A stretch of DNA of 57,873 nt from the NCBI GenBank assembly GCA_027579435.1, contig JANBPK010001078.1, positions 1 through 57,873 of the forward strand, given 5' to 3'. The translations under genes and the position numbers were made by a program. This document shows, piece by piece, positions 23,512 to 35,800 of the stretch; position 1 is the stretch's first letter, and each line of letters begins with the position of its first letter. The stretch comes from Candolleomyces eurysporus. Its lineage: Eukaryota > Basidiomycota > Agaricomycetes > Agaricales > Psathyrellaceae. The notes under the pieces were generated by a model, which worked only from the letters and a program-made list of their open reading frames with translations, searched no databases and was not told where the DNA came from.

Positions 23512-24565
23512 ATGTCTCTAGCTAAAGTCGCCTCAGCATCCACGAAACGCTCCCGCTTCTTTTGGAGCGGTAGCGGCTACGTACTCTTCCCTCTTCCAAC
23601 AACGTTCTGAGGCCCTCGGGAGACTCGTCACTGTACGCTAACTTGAATAGCTCTAGAAATCCGCTACACCTAGCCCAATCACGGCAGAAGATTTCGGCTG
23701 CACTGCGTAGAGGGGTCAAGGAGATGGAGGCGAAGGTCGGAGGGAGGTCGGAGGGAGGTCGGAGGCGGCGGTGTTGTTGTGGAATCGGGAAGAGGGCTGA
23801 GGAAAATGCCGAAAGGTGCGCCTCCGTNATTTTGCATTGTCCGAGTTGGAGCTGACGGATTGGTTTATTGCTTTATGCTTTTACTCTCAATCTCACAACA
23901 TGGCGTTTGCGATGGTGCGCGTAGTCTTGAAGATGCATCCCCAACCACCCGACGCACAACAACTCTCCCCTTCATCAACGTCGACACCTCAATCTTCCTA
24001 TGTGACTGTTAGTCCAGCATTCTGCGCCGATGCCCTCTGTTGCTTTGAGAGGTGTGTCGAAGCATGACTCAGCGCGGCTCCTCTCTCCTCTCCGTCTTCG
24101 TCGACAACCCTACTAAGATCCCACTCCTGAAAAGTCTGAGAACCACCTGATACTTCAACCCTACACAGACGATTCCACATCGTGGTCCTCAGCTCCGCAG
24201 GGTCCCACTAACAGGGGCTGATTCTCGCAGAGGCTCATCNCCTCGAGCAGCCTCGGAAGAAAATGAGTATGGAACTGAAGGCGACACGAATACTCTCCTC
24301 AAGACTCAGCGTTTGATCCTGGACGGACAAAATCANCATCTGGACCAATTCTTACATCGGATTAATCGGCGACATCATATCTCGCAGATTAATGACGAGT
24401 TGGATGTACGTGCGAGGCTATTCGTACTCGAAGATTTGGAAGGTGCTGTTGATGAGATTCGGGNTAAGTTGGGTATCGCGGAGAGGAAGTTGGATAGGGG
24501 TGTGAAAGGCGNTTGGTTTCTTGCGATTGGTTTCTTGTGATTGTGATGTTGTGTTCTGTTCTGTT
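23512..24565 (+). pseudogene. Decayed Qc-SNARE (Syn8-like) copy
   Basis: Colinear with the intact SNARE at 12237-13376. It starts MSLAKVASASTK, keeps LHLAQSRQKISAALRRGVKEMEAK, part of the Ser/Pro linker and a SNARE motif (HLDQFLHRINRRHHIS, INDELDVRARL), and ends in a remnant of the hydrophobic anchor (FLVIVMLCSVLLI). Frame changes and stops interrupt it, including a small local duplication of 'gtcggagg' near 23740-23770. The position aligned with the central SNARE layer is Arg here and His in the intact copy. It lies next to NACHT relic C. Confidence 0.78.
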
Positions 24566-25835
24566 GATAGACGCGAGCAATGACTCGAACTTGGGCAAGC
24601 CTCCAATCATGTTTCCCTGCCTCTTCAGCACCTTTGTCTTTGGCTTCGCCTTTCCTAGCCGTCGAACACGACGAGCAACGTCTTTGCAAGAGCCTTCTCG
24701 CCAGCTGTCCGGAAATTTCTTNNNGTTGCCCCAGAGCAGTCCCGCATCCTCCGGCATACGACGATATATTTGCCAGCTAGTGGGAGAGGCTCACTCAGCA
24801 GGTCATAGGAATTTCGTATTGACCAATTACCCAGTCCCCAAGAANCACAACCAGGATCTGCCGGTACTCATCCGGGAGAGAGAGGGTACACCCACACGCG
24901 CTTTCGTGAAGTTTGGGGCATCATCGGTTCGATACTTTATATCGGGCAATATGCTAACCGACTGCCAGAACGGGGCATTGTGGAATCTGTAAATCTTGAC
25001 GGCCTGTTCTCGACAGAGGCACAATCAAAAACAGCTCAGCCGCTTGTTGTACAAACGTGTGGAGACTCCCGGAAGGGCGAATGGACCGCACGTTACTCAT
25101 TGCTTGCTTCTTCCGAACCGGGATGCACGGATTNTTACGCTTCCTGGTGGGTCATAGGAATTCAATGGGTCGTTTACAGCTGTCGAGGAAACGATAGACC
25201 AGATTCCGCTCCATTTTGCTTTTGATATTTGTTTACTTTTGGAGNATCACAAATAAATGGGTCATCTCAAACTGGCTGTGCCTTCCCAATTCCAACCGCC
25301 ACTTCGTTCATCCTCAGTCATTTGGAAGGTCTCGACGCTGACATTCACCCCCGTTTGAGTATTTGGTTNGGTACNACACCAAACAAATATCAAAAGCAGA
25401 GGAAAATGAAATCTGGTCTATCGTTTCCTCGACAGCTGTAAAGCCCGAATCGCAAAGTTCACTTTAGTACTTGGTGCGGAATCGTAATTCTGGGCTGCAC
25501 GCGTTTGCGTTTCATCATCATCAGCTGCCCGTGTCCACCCCGTTCCTGGTCCGACGCTGTCCGGAATCGAAGAGAAGCGTTCTTAGTCCGGGAGATGGAA
25601 GTGAGCCTTTAGATTCTTATCCTGAGAGCCATACTGTTCTCCGTATTTCGAAGTCAGTTCAGACAATGTATGATTGATGCCAAGCTGACCTCGAGGGTTG
25701 AATGGTTCCCATTTTGCGGTGCAAACCTCAACTGCTGGGGACATTACATACCTTTGATCGCTTCTAATTCCTATGCAGCACTACGGGTTCGTGCAAACCA
25801 ATTGAGCTTCGATGATTATTCCGTCCTCATATAGG
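24566..25835. other. Gene-poor stretch after SNARE relic
   Basis: Short ORFs only, no recognisable domains. The phrase 'ggtcataggaatt' occurs at about 24798 and again (as gtcataggaatt) at about 25149, hinting at an old duplication. Several Ns are present. Confidence 0.4.
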
Positions 25836-25918
25836 GGATAAATTTATTTTGGAACCCGGTCTACGCGTACAAACCCGGGGTTTGTACACGCAGATCGGGT
25901 TCCGAAATAAAATTATCC
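25836..25918. mobile_element. Foldback (MITE-like) element of 83 bp
   Basis: Almost the whole element is one inverted repeat. The left arm starts 'ggataaatttattttggaac' and the right arm ends in its near complement ('gttccgaaataaaattatcc'), meeting at 'acaaacccggggtttgt'. It is flanked by a 9-bp near-direct repeat: tcatatagg at 25827-25835 and tcatacagg at 25919-25927 (8 of 9 match). A 9-bp target duplication would suggest a Mutator-like origin; that assignment is tentative. Confidence 0.6.
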
Positions 25919-25927
25919 TCATACAGG

Positions 25928-26190
25928 ATCCAGACCCTTCCCTGAAACGAGGAGCCAAAGTAGCTGTAGTAGTGAGCAGAGTTCATGCGTGTCGAGGAGC
26001 ATAATTTTCCGTTCCCGCACAATGATCATCTATCAGTTGCTGAATGAACTTGCCGTCGGCTACTGGCGACACTGAATTATGGAACCACAGCCCCAAGCTA
26101 CCAGTATATATCAGATGAAAGGACGCAAGGAAGGGATGTATCCTTGACGCCTCATTTCTCCCCGGAGAGTGCGAAGGAGGCGCAACTCCA
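25928..26190. promoter_or_regulatory. Probable promoter of the membrane-protein gene
   Basis: About 260 bp between the foldback element and the start codon at 26191. It includes 'cagtatatatcag' near 26101, about 90 bp before the ATG, which could act as a TATA-like element. This is inference from position. Confidence 0.3.
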
Positions 26191-27998
26191 ATGTCTCTTC
26201 ATCCACTATTCTGGTCGTTCCCCTTGATTGACTATATCGCCGAATTCGTTAAACAAACACACAACCACAGTGACTCGACATTGACCTCCAGATTTGCCGC
26301 AAGGGAAGTTTATCGGAAGTTACTGGCTGATTCAGTGACATGCATGTTCCTCTCGCTTATGACAGGTTTTGCTCTCTTTCTGAGTCTGGTTGTTCATCCT
26401 TTGTTAATACTTGCCTTCCCCCCCCCTCAAGGGATACTCGCAGGAACGTCAATCATGCTTATTAGATTGATTGCTCGCCAGAATCGGATCTGTCAAATTC
26501 GTCCTCCCTTAAAACACAGACCGAGCACTTACGCTGCCGGAAGCCTTGTCTTGTTCCTGCTGTTCGCTGTTGGAACCACCATCTACTGCACAAAGACTCT
26601 CTTGTGCTGGAGGGAGCTGTCGTGCTTTATCATGTCTGCTGAGACAAATGTTGACGGTGCTCTTGTCAGGGCTACTGGGTGTAATGGGAAGGACTTCTTT
26701 CGGATACATCCAGGCCCGACACCCTCCTCGTCTGCAGCGCAGTATGGTGATACACTGGACTATGCCTTGTCTTGTGCGTTTGGGGCTATAGCTCAGCTTG
26801 TATTTTTTATGGCGGATGGCCTTTTGGTAAGTCTTTCTTCTTCGTCCCTATTACTGCCTAGAGAATGACTTCCTGTCTTTCCTTCCTTTCTACGATTTAG
26901 GTGTACCGATGTTACCTCGTCTTCACTGATAGAAAAGTGGTCTATATGCTCGCTATGGCTATCTACGCCATCTGCATCGGTGAGTCACATTATCCCAGGT
27001 GAACATACATATATTCAATGATTCAAGTAATCTCAATGTTAGAGATGCATTTTCCTCTCACAATCCGGTATGATCCCATTCCTCATGATTATTCATCCTA
27101 TGAGTTAGTGTTCTGGCCGGCACAGAGGGCTCTGCTGGGCTTATGGTTCGCCACTTCTCTTGCTACGAACATTTTAGTCACTGCCTTCATCCTTTTCCGT
27201 ATTTTCCGTCAACTGTCCTTCACCGCTTCCTTCACTCGCGCCGTGTAGGTCACTTTGACTTTGAGGGCCAGTTCACTGAATCAACTTCCGGAACGTCCAG
27301 GCAGCCGCTCGACAGCGAGGGGCACGTCCCAATAGATAATGGTGGCAGTGTTGCAGGGGAAGGAGATGGAGGAATTGGACAACACTTGACTATGTCAACT
27401 TGGACTCATCAATTCTGGCGCAAATGCAGAATTGACTACGGGTGGCACTGGCAATCGTTGTATAGCCGAGTTGTTGCCATACTTATTGAAGCTGCCTTAC
27501 CCCCCACATTGTGTGGCATCGCCGCGGTGATCGCTGCCTACCCTGAGCTGGATATATCGGGTCCGGAGCTGATGGTGGTGTGTCGCCTTTTCTTGTGGCG
27601 CCTTGTCTTGACGCTCTGGCTTGGAACTAGCGTAAGTCGCTTTTCATCATGTGTGGTCCTGCGTTTATACTACCAGAACTGATCTCGTTTATTTTTATAT
27701 CATGAAGGTCTTGGCTCCGCAACTTATTGCTATTCATGTATTACAGAGGAGGCAACACTCGATGCTTGAAGTTGCATCACTCAGTCGTGATGTGGGAACC
27801 AAGGAGAGACCTCAGCTAGACCCTATCGTGTTCAGAGATCAACATGATATTGAGGCACGAACAATAAACGAAGAGGAGGCTACCATCAATAATATTGGGT
27901 CTCTCCGGGCTTGTCCAGGCGAGGGGGAGCCTGAGAGCGTTTCTGAATTAGCAGAGTCAAAACGAGAGGACTTTGCTGTGGAGATGACAGAGAGCTAG
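26191..27998 (+). CDS. Multi-pass (about seven TM) membrane protein of unknown function
   Basis: Predicted integral membrane protein of an agaricomycete hypothetical family. Five exons join exactly in phase (26191-26826, 26901-26979, 27043-27244, 27301-27631, 27708-27998), 512 aa. About seven hydrophobic spans are visible, for example MTGFALFLSLVVHPLLILAF, YAAGSLVLFLLFAVGTTIYC, CAFGAIAQLVFFMADGLLVY, VVYMLAMAIYAICIG, GLWFATSLATNILVTAFILF, AALPPTLCGIAAVIAAY and FLWRLVLTLWLG. The end (VLAPQLIAIHVLQRR followed by an acidic cytosolic tail) fits a topology with a soluble C-terminus. The pattern 'membrane helix, Tyr-Arg-Cys-Tyr, later PQLIAIHV' is common in basidiomycete proteins annotated only as membrane proteins. 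No catalytic or transport motif was recognised. Confidence 0.78.
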
Positions 27999-28897
27999 AT
28001 CGCAGTGAAGAAACGCGTTTGATTTGTCCATTGTCCGTGTGTATAATATAGTCAAGCTGTTTACCCCTTGTGCATACGTCGCGAAACATACCTCATTCTT
28101 TGGCTTTCTAACGTGTTGAATCATGTGGTCGTTCACCAGTTACCCCAGTCAGGTCTGTCCCAGACATGGATGTCGTCTCTGAAGCCCGGCACCAACTTGG
28201 GATCCATTGAACATCGAACACCAGGCTTGAACCCTACATACTATCATCTGAACAATCAAACCTCGGGCCCAGCAAAGTCTGACGTCGCTGATAGTGACTG
28301 TATCCAATCCACTCCCAACTCATCCCACTCACCTCCGAGTCCGCATTCTGTCTGATTTACGGGTAAGAACCATTTGGCGCACTTGAAGGCGAGACAAAGA
28401 GACATCGAAAAAGCCGTAGGACCCCCCACAACGCTGATTGCCTTCTGGGCAGGATTAAACGAAGAGGTCCTGGGAGAAAGTAGAACACCATATGGTCAAG
28501 TGGGTCTGCTTGTCAAAGAAATCAGACCGTCGAAAGCCGTCGACCCCGGCCATCGGAAAGGCTTGTGCGCCATTTCCTTCAAGACTAATCATGCCGTCTG
28601 GAAATGCTTTGGAACACCCTTTCTACGACTTCCAAGTCGAATTAACGACATTCGGTGATGGTGACTTCATTTCCCCTTCTTACGTTCTACTCATTTTCAA
28701 TAAGGTTGTGATAGGAGGTGGTCGGGACAAAGTCTCATTGTATCCTCGACGGTGGAGCATTATGTGCCTACCGGCGACGAAGTCTGATCTTGGATATCTC
28801 CAGTCAGCCCCAGGCCCCAGAATGATCCACCCTGCAACCGAAATCAAACTCTTCATTGGTATCGGAATCCATCCTTTGTCGAATACCTTTTACCAAA
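27999..28897. other. Intergenic, with an ORF cut by a repeat
   Basis: A plus-strand ORF at 28492-28902 (136 codons) ends exactly where the LTR-like repeat begins, so it could be the head of a gene truncated by insertion; no domain is recognised. The rest shows no gene. Confidence 0.35.
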
Positions 28898-29138
28898 TGT
28901 AACGTCCGGCCCATGGACCAGCATCGTAGGGTTCTCCTCAGAATTGGATTCTAACTATTGCGGCCAGAGGAATTTCCGAGCGAGTTTCGAGCAACAGGCA
29001 AAGATTGCCCAGGCCCCGTTTTGGGGAGGAGACGTAGTGGGGATGGGCGAGATAGGGGAGGGAAGGGAGCAAAGCTTCGGATTTGCTGAGTAGGCTGACG
29101 ATAGGCGAAATTGGATCTTCGCGAATTCGAAGGGTACC
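28898..29138. mobile_element. Solo-LTR-like repeat, copy 2
   Basis: Begins 'tgtaacgtccggccca', a common start of fungal LTRs, and shares 'cagaggaatttcc', 'caacaggcaaagattg' and 'aattcgaagggt' with the copy at 16285-16516. It keeps its CpG sites. No internal retrotransposon ORF is present. The right boundary is approximate. Confidence 0.45.
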
Positions 29139-29742
29139 TGGTATCGTGATTGTCATCGTTCGAAGACCGGAGCCAATCTCTATCAGATCCCAAGCGCTGC
29201 GAATCCCATTTCACACTTGCTCAAACGGCATAGTTTGTATGTCAAGTGTTGAAGATTGAAGAATTGCGCAGGATTCCGCTTCAGCCTCCAAGAATGAGGA
29301 TTCTTATTCGAGAGGGACAGCTGCCAGTTGAGGGTGGAAGATGTCAACGCTGAATGAATCACCATTGACAATGATAGCGAGCCATTTTCAGCGTCGCTTG
29401 GTGTAAGATCGATGCCGGGTATGTTCAGGGAATGGCTCAATCGAAGCCGTGATTTGGGGGCCAAGTCGAAGTTGATGTCGGATCAAAAGCCTGTAATTGC
29501 GATGTCAGACCCACCTAAGGGACAAGTTTTTCACAGTGTAACACTCATCGATGAGGCTTACTTCTAGGCATTTCAGCCGGGACGAAGCTTCTTCCCAGAC
29601 TTGTATCTGGCGGGCGTCTCTATGATAATAATGATGTCATAGTAACGGCACAAGGTAGTTGCTGTTGATAAGATATGCGGTGATCGCGTAACTCCTCGTG
29701 CTCTATCCACCTCTCTTTCCTTCTGCCTTCATCGTGACACCC
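29139..29742. other. Upstream region of NACHT D
   Basis: No gene is supported. A minus ORF at 29183-29464 has no known domain. The last 45 bp before the ATG at 29743 are CT-rich and end 'ttcatcgtgacaccc', the same leader as paralogues B, C and E; the longer upstream block shared by B and E is not clearly present here. Confidence 0.4.
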
Positions 29743-31987
29743 ATGTCGGACGACCAAACCTCCAACACACGCCCAAAGTCCCGCCTCCTGGGCCTACTGG
29801 CACACCTCAATCCCCGCCGCCGTCGTAGGGGAGATAAGGCGGTCCACGATGACCAGATAGAACCGATGCTGCCAGTGCAGACTTTACATGGAACACGATC
29901 CTCTCCGTTGCTGCACGCTCCTTTTGAGAGTGGAAGCACTGATCTGCCGCCAGAGACTCTCGATATCGTGCGTGCAAATCCATCGTTCTTCGAAGGTGCA
30001 CACCACTTTCGGGTGGAGAACTTTCAGTCCTTTAATGCCAATCATGTTACGATCGCTCCCCTGCCCCATACCGTCGAATCACTTGACGGTGAGTAGCCCT
30101 TCTGTCTCGTTCGTGACTGATGTTTATGTGATTCGATCACCTCTCCAGGATGGAAACTGTTGGTCGAAAGAATCGCCCCGAACGCCCTACACAATTCCGA
30201 CGCTCGATATGATGCACCAAAATGCGACGAGGACACACGAGTTGAAGTTACCGGCGAGCTCATGGACTGGATCAAGGATCGTGACGGAACTCAACGCTTG
30301 CTTTGTATGACGGGTCCTGCTGGGTCAGGAAAGTCTGCGCTGCAACAAACCATCGCCGAACGTTGCGTGAATTTTGGCATCCTTGGCTCAGCATATTTCT
30401 TTTCGAGCGCGGACCCTACGAGGAATTCCGTTTCCACCGTTGTGCCCACGATCGCCTTTCAAGTCGGCTCACACAATCCTGACCTCAAACAATATATCAG
30501 CGCTGTTGTTGCAGAAGATCCCGTCATCTTCAAGAGATCACTGCGAACCCAAATGGACTGTCTGCTGGTCCATCCGATGAAGGAGCTTCGGGAACGCGCA
30601 GGATTGGACCTCGCCACGCTTCCGCACGCCATTCTCATCGACTGCTTGGATGAGTGCAAGGGTGAAGACCGCCAGGAAGAACTGTTGACTGCCATCCGGG
30701 AGTCTCTTCTCACCAACGACCTCCCCTTTCGCATATTCATCGCCAGCAGACCGGAATGGGCTATTCGCACCGCGTTGGAACCAGGTGGTCACCTCCACGC
30801 AATGGCGTACCATATCCAACTCAGCGAACACTACGACGCCTCCNGGGGATATGCGCCGATATCTCCGGAGGAGGTTCCAAGACCTCAGCCTCCGCACTTT
30901 CAATCCCCATTGGTTCACCGAGAGCGACATCGAGAACCTGGTACAAGCGGCGTCAGGGCAATTCATCTACGTCGCAACGGTGTACAGATACATATCGGAA
31001 CGTCGAACGTCGCCCCCGGAAAGGTTGAAGATCGTTCTCACCTGGACACCGCACGAAGGACGAATTGCCCGGCCTTTCGAAGCGCTTGACAAGCTTTATG
31101 CCGACACTCTTGTGGCTGCAAAGCATGCATATGAAGCCGTCGACACCCACTCCGGACGGGACTTTCTTCTGCTTTTCGCGTGCCACCTTGTCAATACTTC
31201 TTCCATCGGGTTTCCGTACTCTCCAATAACCTCTGGTGGGTTCGAGTTGTCAAACAGTCGACTGACCGAATACCTTTTCTTGGAAGCTGGATCTACAGAA
31301 ATCCTTTTCTCGGACCTCCGTTCTCTTGTGAAAGTGGGGAATACAGCGAGGACACAATACCTAGGTATGTATCACAAATCCTTTTCTGACTTTTTGGAGG
31401 AAGAAAGTCGTGCAAAGGATTTGTTTGTACCACTCGATCGTGTTTGCGCACATATGACAAGATGTTGTCTCCTCCACATCCTTCAATCCCCAGATTCCAA
31501 CCTTCGTGCGTGATCTTAGCTAGTACTCGAATGGTCCGACACTAACTCAGCTCATAGTTGAAGAGGCTACCCACCACCTTCCAGTATTTTGGACTAAGGC
31601 GTCCCTTATGGATGATGATATTCTCGATTTCACCCAGAAGGGTGGATGGCATAAACTTGACTCTGTACATGCTGAGAACAAAGTATACTATTCGTGTTTA
31701 TTAAACGAATTAGATTCACTCACTCGAGGTCTCAAGGTACGCGTAGACGCTTTCCTCTTGTTTCATTCAGGCGGAAATTGACATCTTTATATCTTCTTTA
31801 GAATCGAAATCCCGAGGTTGTTGGTGTTATGAGCATGTTTTTCAACAAGTGGATCGTTGAATACGAAGAATATGAGAACCAGAAGAGACTTGAAGAACGG
31901 CTCTTTTACGGAATTGACAGTGACGAGGATTCGGGCTCGGACTCTAATAATGACTCGGATTGGGACACGGATTCTAGATTCCAGTAG
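29743..31987 (+). CDS. NACHT NTPase family protein, paralogue D (with acidic tail)
   Basis: Exons are 29743-30088, 30149-31505, 31558-31736 and 31802-31987. With the single N at 30844 treated as an extra base, the total is exactly 689 codons (688 aa); the apparent frame break there is therefore probably an assembly artefact. Seen: a basic head (NPRRRRRGDK), the motif SFFEGAHHF and NHVTIAP, RYDAPKCDEDTRVEVT, P-loop GPAGSGKSALQQ, Walker B AILIDCLDECKGED, IASRPEWAIRTAL, GQFIYVATVYRYISERR, YHKSFSDFLEEES, then exons 3-4 with DFTQKGGWHKLDSV and NRNPEVVGVMSMFFNKW. Unlike the other paralogues, the last exon runs on into a strongly acidic Asp/Ser tail (DSDEDSGSDSNNDSDWD). The 3'UTR resembles that of paralogue E. 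STAND ATPase function is predicted; output unknown. Confidence 0.87.
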
Positions 31988-32818
31988 TTCGGATTACAGC
32001 AACTGAGAAGTACTCCAGTTTGCCTCATCGTGGTTGTATTCTTGTACAGAGTGACAATTCAGTGACCGCCATCATGTCTCAGTAAAACATACCAGAGTTA
32101 CAGCCAAAGAACGACGAGAAGAGGGCCCGGATATTCAATGACGGCGGAATACCGTCAATTATATCGGACGTTTAATAGTAGTCTACAAACTGACAGTCGG
32201 ACGTGATGCTCAGGACCTCTAGATCATTGAAACGCCGTGGCATACATTTACAGAGCATAATTTCAGGTCCATTAGCATCGTACAACCTGTACGTTTCCCT
32301 CCGAACAGTGAACTTGGAGCAAATCTTGCTTTGAAAAGACCGTCGGATTGGGTTATTGGTCCATCGTATCAAATGCCTGTGGTTCAGTGGAGGCTCGGAA
32401 TCCTTTTGGCCAACACCCACAATCCTCCTTCGAATCTCAATGCCAGGTTTCCAGGCATTGAATATCTGTTACAAACGATTCACTCGAATTGCCATGATGA
32501 GTGCCGTCAGACTCTTGTTGTGGTGTGTACTTCGTTCCCAGATAATATCCCTCTCAGATTCGTGCACATGCTTACAATCACTTTCAAGCCCATAAAGTCA
32601 GAACTAGAGGTGAGCAAGAGGACGTCTCTTTGTAGCCTGGTGAATGCCCTGGTAAAATATTATTGACCTTGAGCAGAGACCACAGCGCTGTACGGGCTTT
32701 GGAAGCGTAGCTGTTCTCGGAATGTCAATTTTGCACAGCTCTGCACCCGATCAGAACTGACCAGGCGCTCGTTACCTTCGCACCACTACCACTACATGCC
32801 CTGGGCCAAGTTAAAGCA
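31988..32818. other. 3' flank of NACHT D and promoter of the NACHT-TPR gene
   Basis: The first 230 bp resemble the 3' flank of NACHT E (shared 'atattcaatga', 'gtcggacg', 'gatgctcag'), indicating that D and E were duplicated with their 3' ends. A weak match to 23065-23165 lies at 32345-32415. No further gene seen. Confidence 0.45.
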
Positions 32819-35800
32819 ATGTCTCAAGGGTCCTCATATCCTCGAAAGCGCGAACGACTCCTCAGGATTTTCAGGATATCCTCGCCGGCCCGTCCCAGTA
32901 CATCATCACCTGGCCCCAATCCCCCTATCTCAACATCAACTGTGGTCAGCCCAAGAGGTGGGGACAACCAGGCTCCGGAACCGCCAAACCTCGAAAGTGG
33001 GCGCAAAGGTCGATTTCTCAGGCTTTTAGGGGTACAATCCTTTGGGCGGAATGGTGCCGCAGCCCCGAACGCTGGCGCTTCGACTGCGAGGTCAAACGCC
33101 GGCGTAACGGATNGGGGGACGCACTGCGGAGGCAGGCCCCTCCCCTAATAGAAAGGCTTTCAAACGCAGCACATCATTTGACAAAGACCTTGCAGTCTTG
33201 TCTGCAACCTACCTGCTTCAAGACAATCCAAGGATCAAGGAGGCCATTGTGTTGATCAATCGAATTCGAGAAAAGGACGATAACGATATGGTGCGATTGT
33301 CAGGCTGGCCTATCTATGGTGCTAGCTGCTCATTATATGTCATATCACAGTTAGGCTCCACTATCGCCAAATGTGCCATCGTCTGTGTCGAATTGGCCCG
33401 ACTCGCAGAAGGTGATCCCCAGAGTGCGCAAGCCGCCGTTGACGACTTTCTCCGGTACGTTTGGCTTAGAACAGTTTATACCTTATCAGGGCACTCATAA
33501 TGCGTATAAAAGAATCATCAACATGGTTAACGATTTCAATTACGACGGTGAAGCGGTCGAAGGTCTTCGTGCCCAAGTGAATGAGTCGATAATTGCCTTG
33601 AAGGCAGGTTCATTGATCTCCGAGTTGCAAGCGTAGCTAACAATCAAGCTCTAGACCTCCCATCCTTCGTTGCGCTTCACCAACCAAAAGGTGCTGCGTG
33701 GATTATCTGGGCCTCTCGTTGCAATTCTTGGCTCCGGTATCACGATACTTGAAGTCCTCAAGGAAGCCAGTGAAGCGATCGACGCTGTTCCATTTTTGAA
33801 ACCGATTTTTGCTAGCGTGACAGCTCTTCTTAGTTCCGCTCAGGTATGCATTCACATGATAAGAAATGCAATCCAGACTTTCATTGAAGTTTATCCCAGC
33901 AAACCCAATTCAATTATAGTCAAATGGAGTCTCTCGCTTCCATGGCTGGAGAATTTGCGTTGAGCCTCGCGGAAACTTGTTCAATGCTGACGAGCGTTCC
34001 GGCGGAGGTGGAAAGACTGATTAACAGGTTCGACAGGTACGCCTATCCTATCCTCATGAGATGCTATCAGACTTATCTCGAATAGGCAGCTGCGTGAAGT
34101 CGTCGAGCGATGTGAAGAGCTCAATCGCAAACCGTTTCTCTGGTGCTTCCTCCAAAATTCAAACTATAAAGAAGACCTTATGAAGTTGAACAACGACCTC
34201 GATGCCGCGGTGAAACAGTTTCAGGTTTGCCCTATCACTCTGTCAGTCCATTCATAGGTCTTACTAGCTCTGGATACAGAACACGAATTTGATTACCCTC
34301 CAGGTCAATGTTGAGCGTATCGTCGTCAAAATGGGTAAGCCAGGCATTACTCGCAGTAAGAATAGCTTTGACCATATGCTCCAGATCAAATGGCACTCGA
34401 AACCCTCCCAAAGCATCCTGACGTTAGCGCGCTGCTAAGTGAATATATGCCGGAAAGTCGTCCATTCGACATCGAGAAAATATGCATCTGGATACAGAGT
34501 TCAACCGAACTCATGTTCTTGATCTATGGAGCAGCCGGTTTGGGGAAATCGACCCTCACTCACCACCTTTCCCAACGGTTTCGATCAGCCGGTCGTTTGG
34601 CTGCGTCGATATTTCTCAGCGCCTTTCCTTCATTGGATAACTTGGGTCCCGAGACCGTCATCAAAACGCTATCAGCCGAGATTGGGAGAACTCACCCTCG
34701 CGCAATTCCAAAAATTGTGGAAGCGATCAACGATTGCAATGGTCTGTCGTTGCAGGATCAAGTCGAGAGGTTTATCCTGAACCCATTGCGATCTCTGCGG
34801 TACCCGCATTCGCTCATAATCATTGTGGACGCTCTAGACGAGTGGAAAGCCCACCCCATCTTTATCAAGGTACTCGCTCTCCTCAACTCGGAAACCTCCG
34901 TGGTCCAGTTCATTGTCACCAGCCGACTGAATCCCTGCAATCCTCGCCTCCGAGAGTTCGACGAAATCGTCATGGAGACTTATCCTCTCCAAACAGTGAC
35001 GAAAGATGTCGTCAAGACTTTTCTGCGTCACCACTTCGAGTATATTGAATGGGACTTTGGGAGAAAACCTGACGATCACGACATTGAAAAGCTCGCGGAG
35101 CTTTCGGACGGCTTCCTTGTCTGGGCAGCAACCGTTTGCTCGCTACTTTCGCATCAATTCAGCGAATATACCCCCCACGCCATCCTCCGCGGAATTCTGG
35201 CCATGGAACAGAAAGTGGGAGGAAGTGAACAGCTCGTACAGCTATATCGCAATGCCATTACCCGCTTGTTTCCATCGCCTGTTGACCAGAAGCACCTTCA
35301 ACGTTTTCTTGGAGCAATCATTGTCCTCCAGGAGGCCCTTTCCGTATACGATTTTTCATCCCTCGCAGGAATGCCTCCAAACCTCGTGACCAAGATCCAA
35401 TCAGCCCTCTCGGCCCTGCAATTACGTGCACCCCCAAACAACGAATCGAAAACGATGGTGTACCCAGCGACACTCCTTTTCCACCAATCTTTTCTCGAAT
35501 ACGTTCAAGATACATCGTCCACACCAGATAAGGGCATGACAATCTCAACTTTCGATTCCCATTCAGTTCTGGGGCTGGCATGCCTCAAGTCTCTCCATGA
35601 CTTTCTACCGATGACCCAAGAATTGATCTCCTCTTTCCGGCTTCACGGAATTCGCCGGTACGCCGTCAAGTTCTGGCCTGCGCATGTAACTGCCGGAACC
35701 CTTCGTTCGCAGGAGCAGTGGTCACAAACGCCTCACTGTTTAACCCTGCAACAGACATCGATTGAATCTCTGAAGCAATGGGCAACATTGTTTTTGAGGG

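Noticed and set aside
30785..31513. Independent ORF inside NACHT D
   Set aside because: It is the same gene after the extra N at 30844; removing it yields an exact frame.
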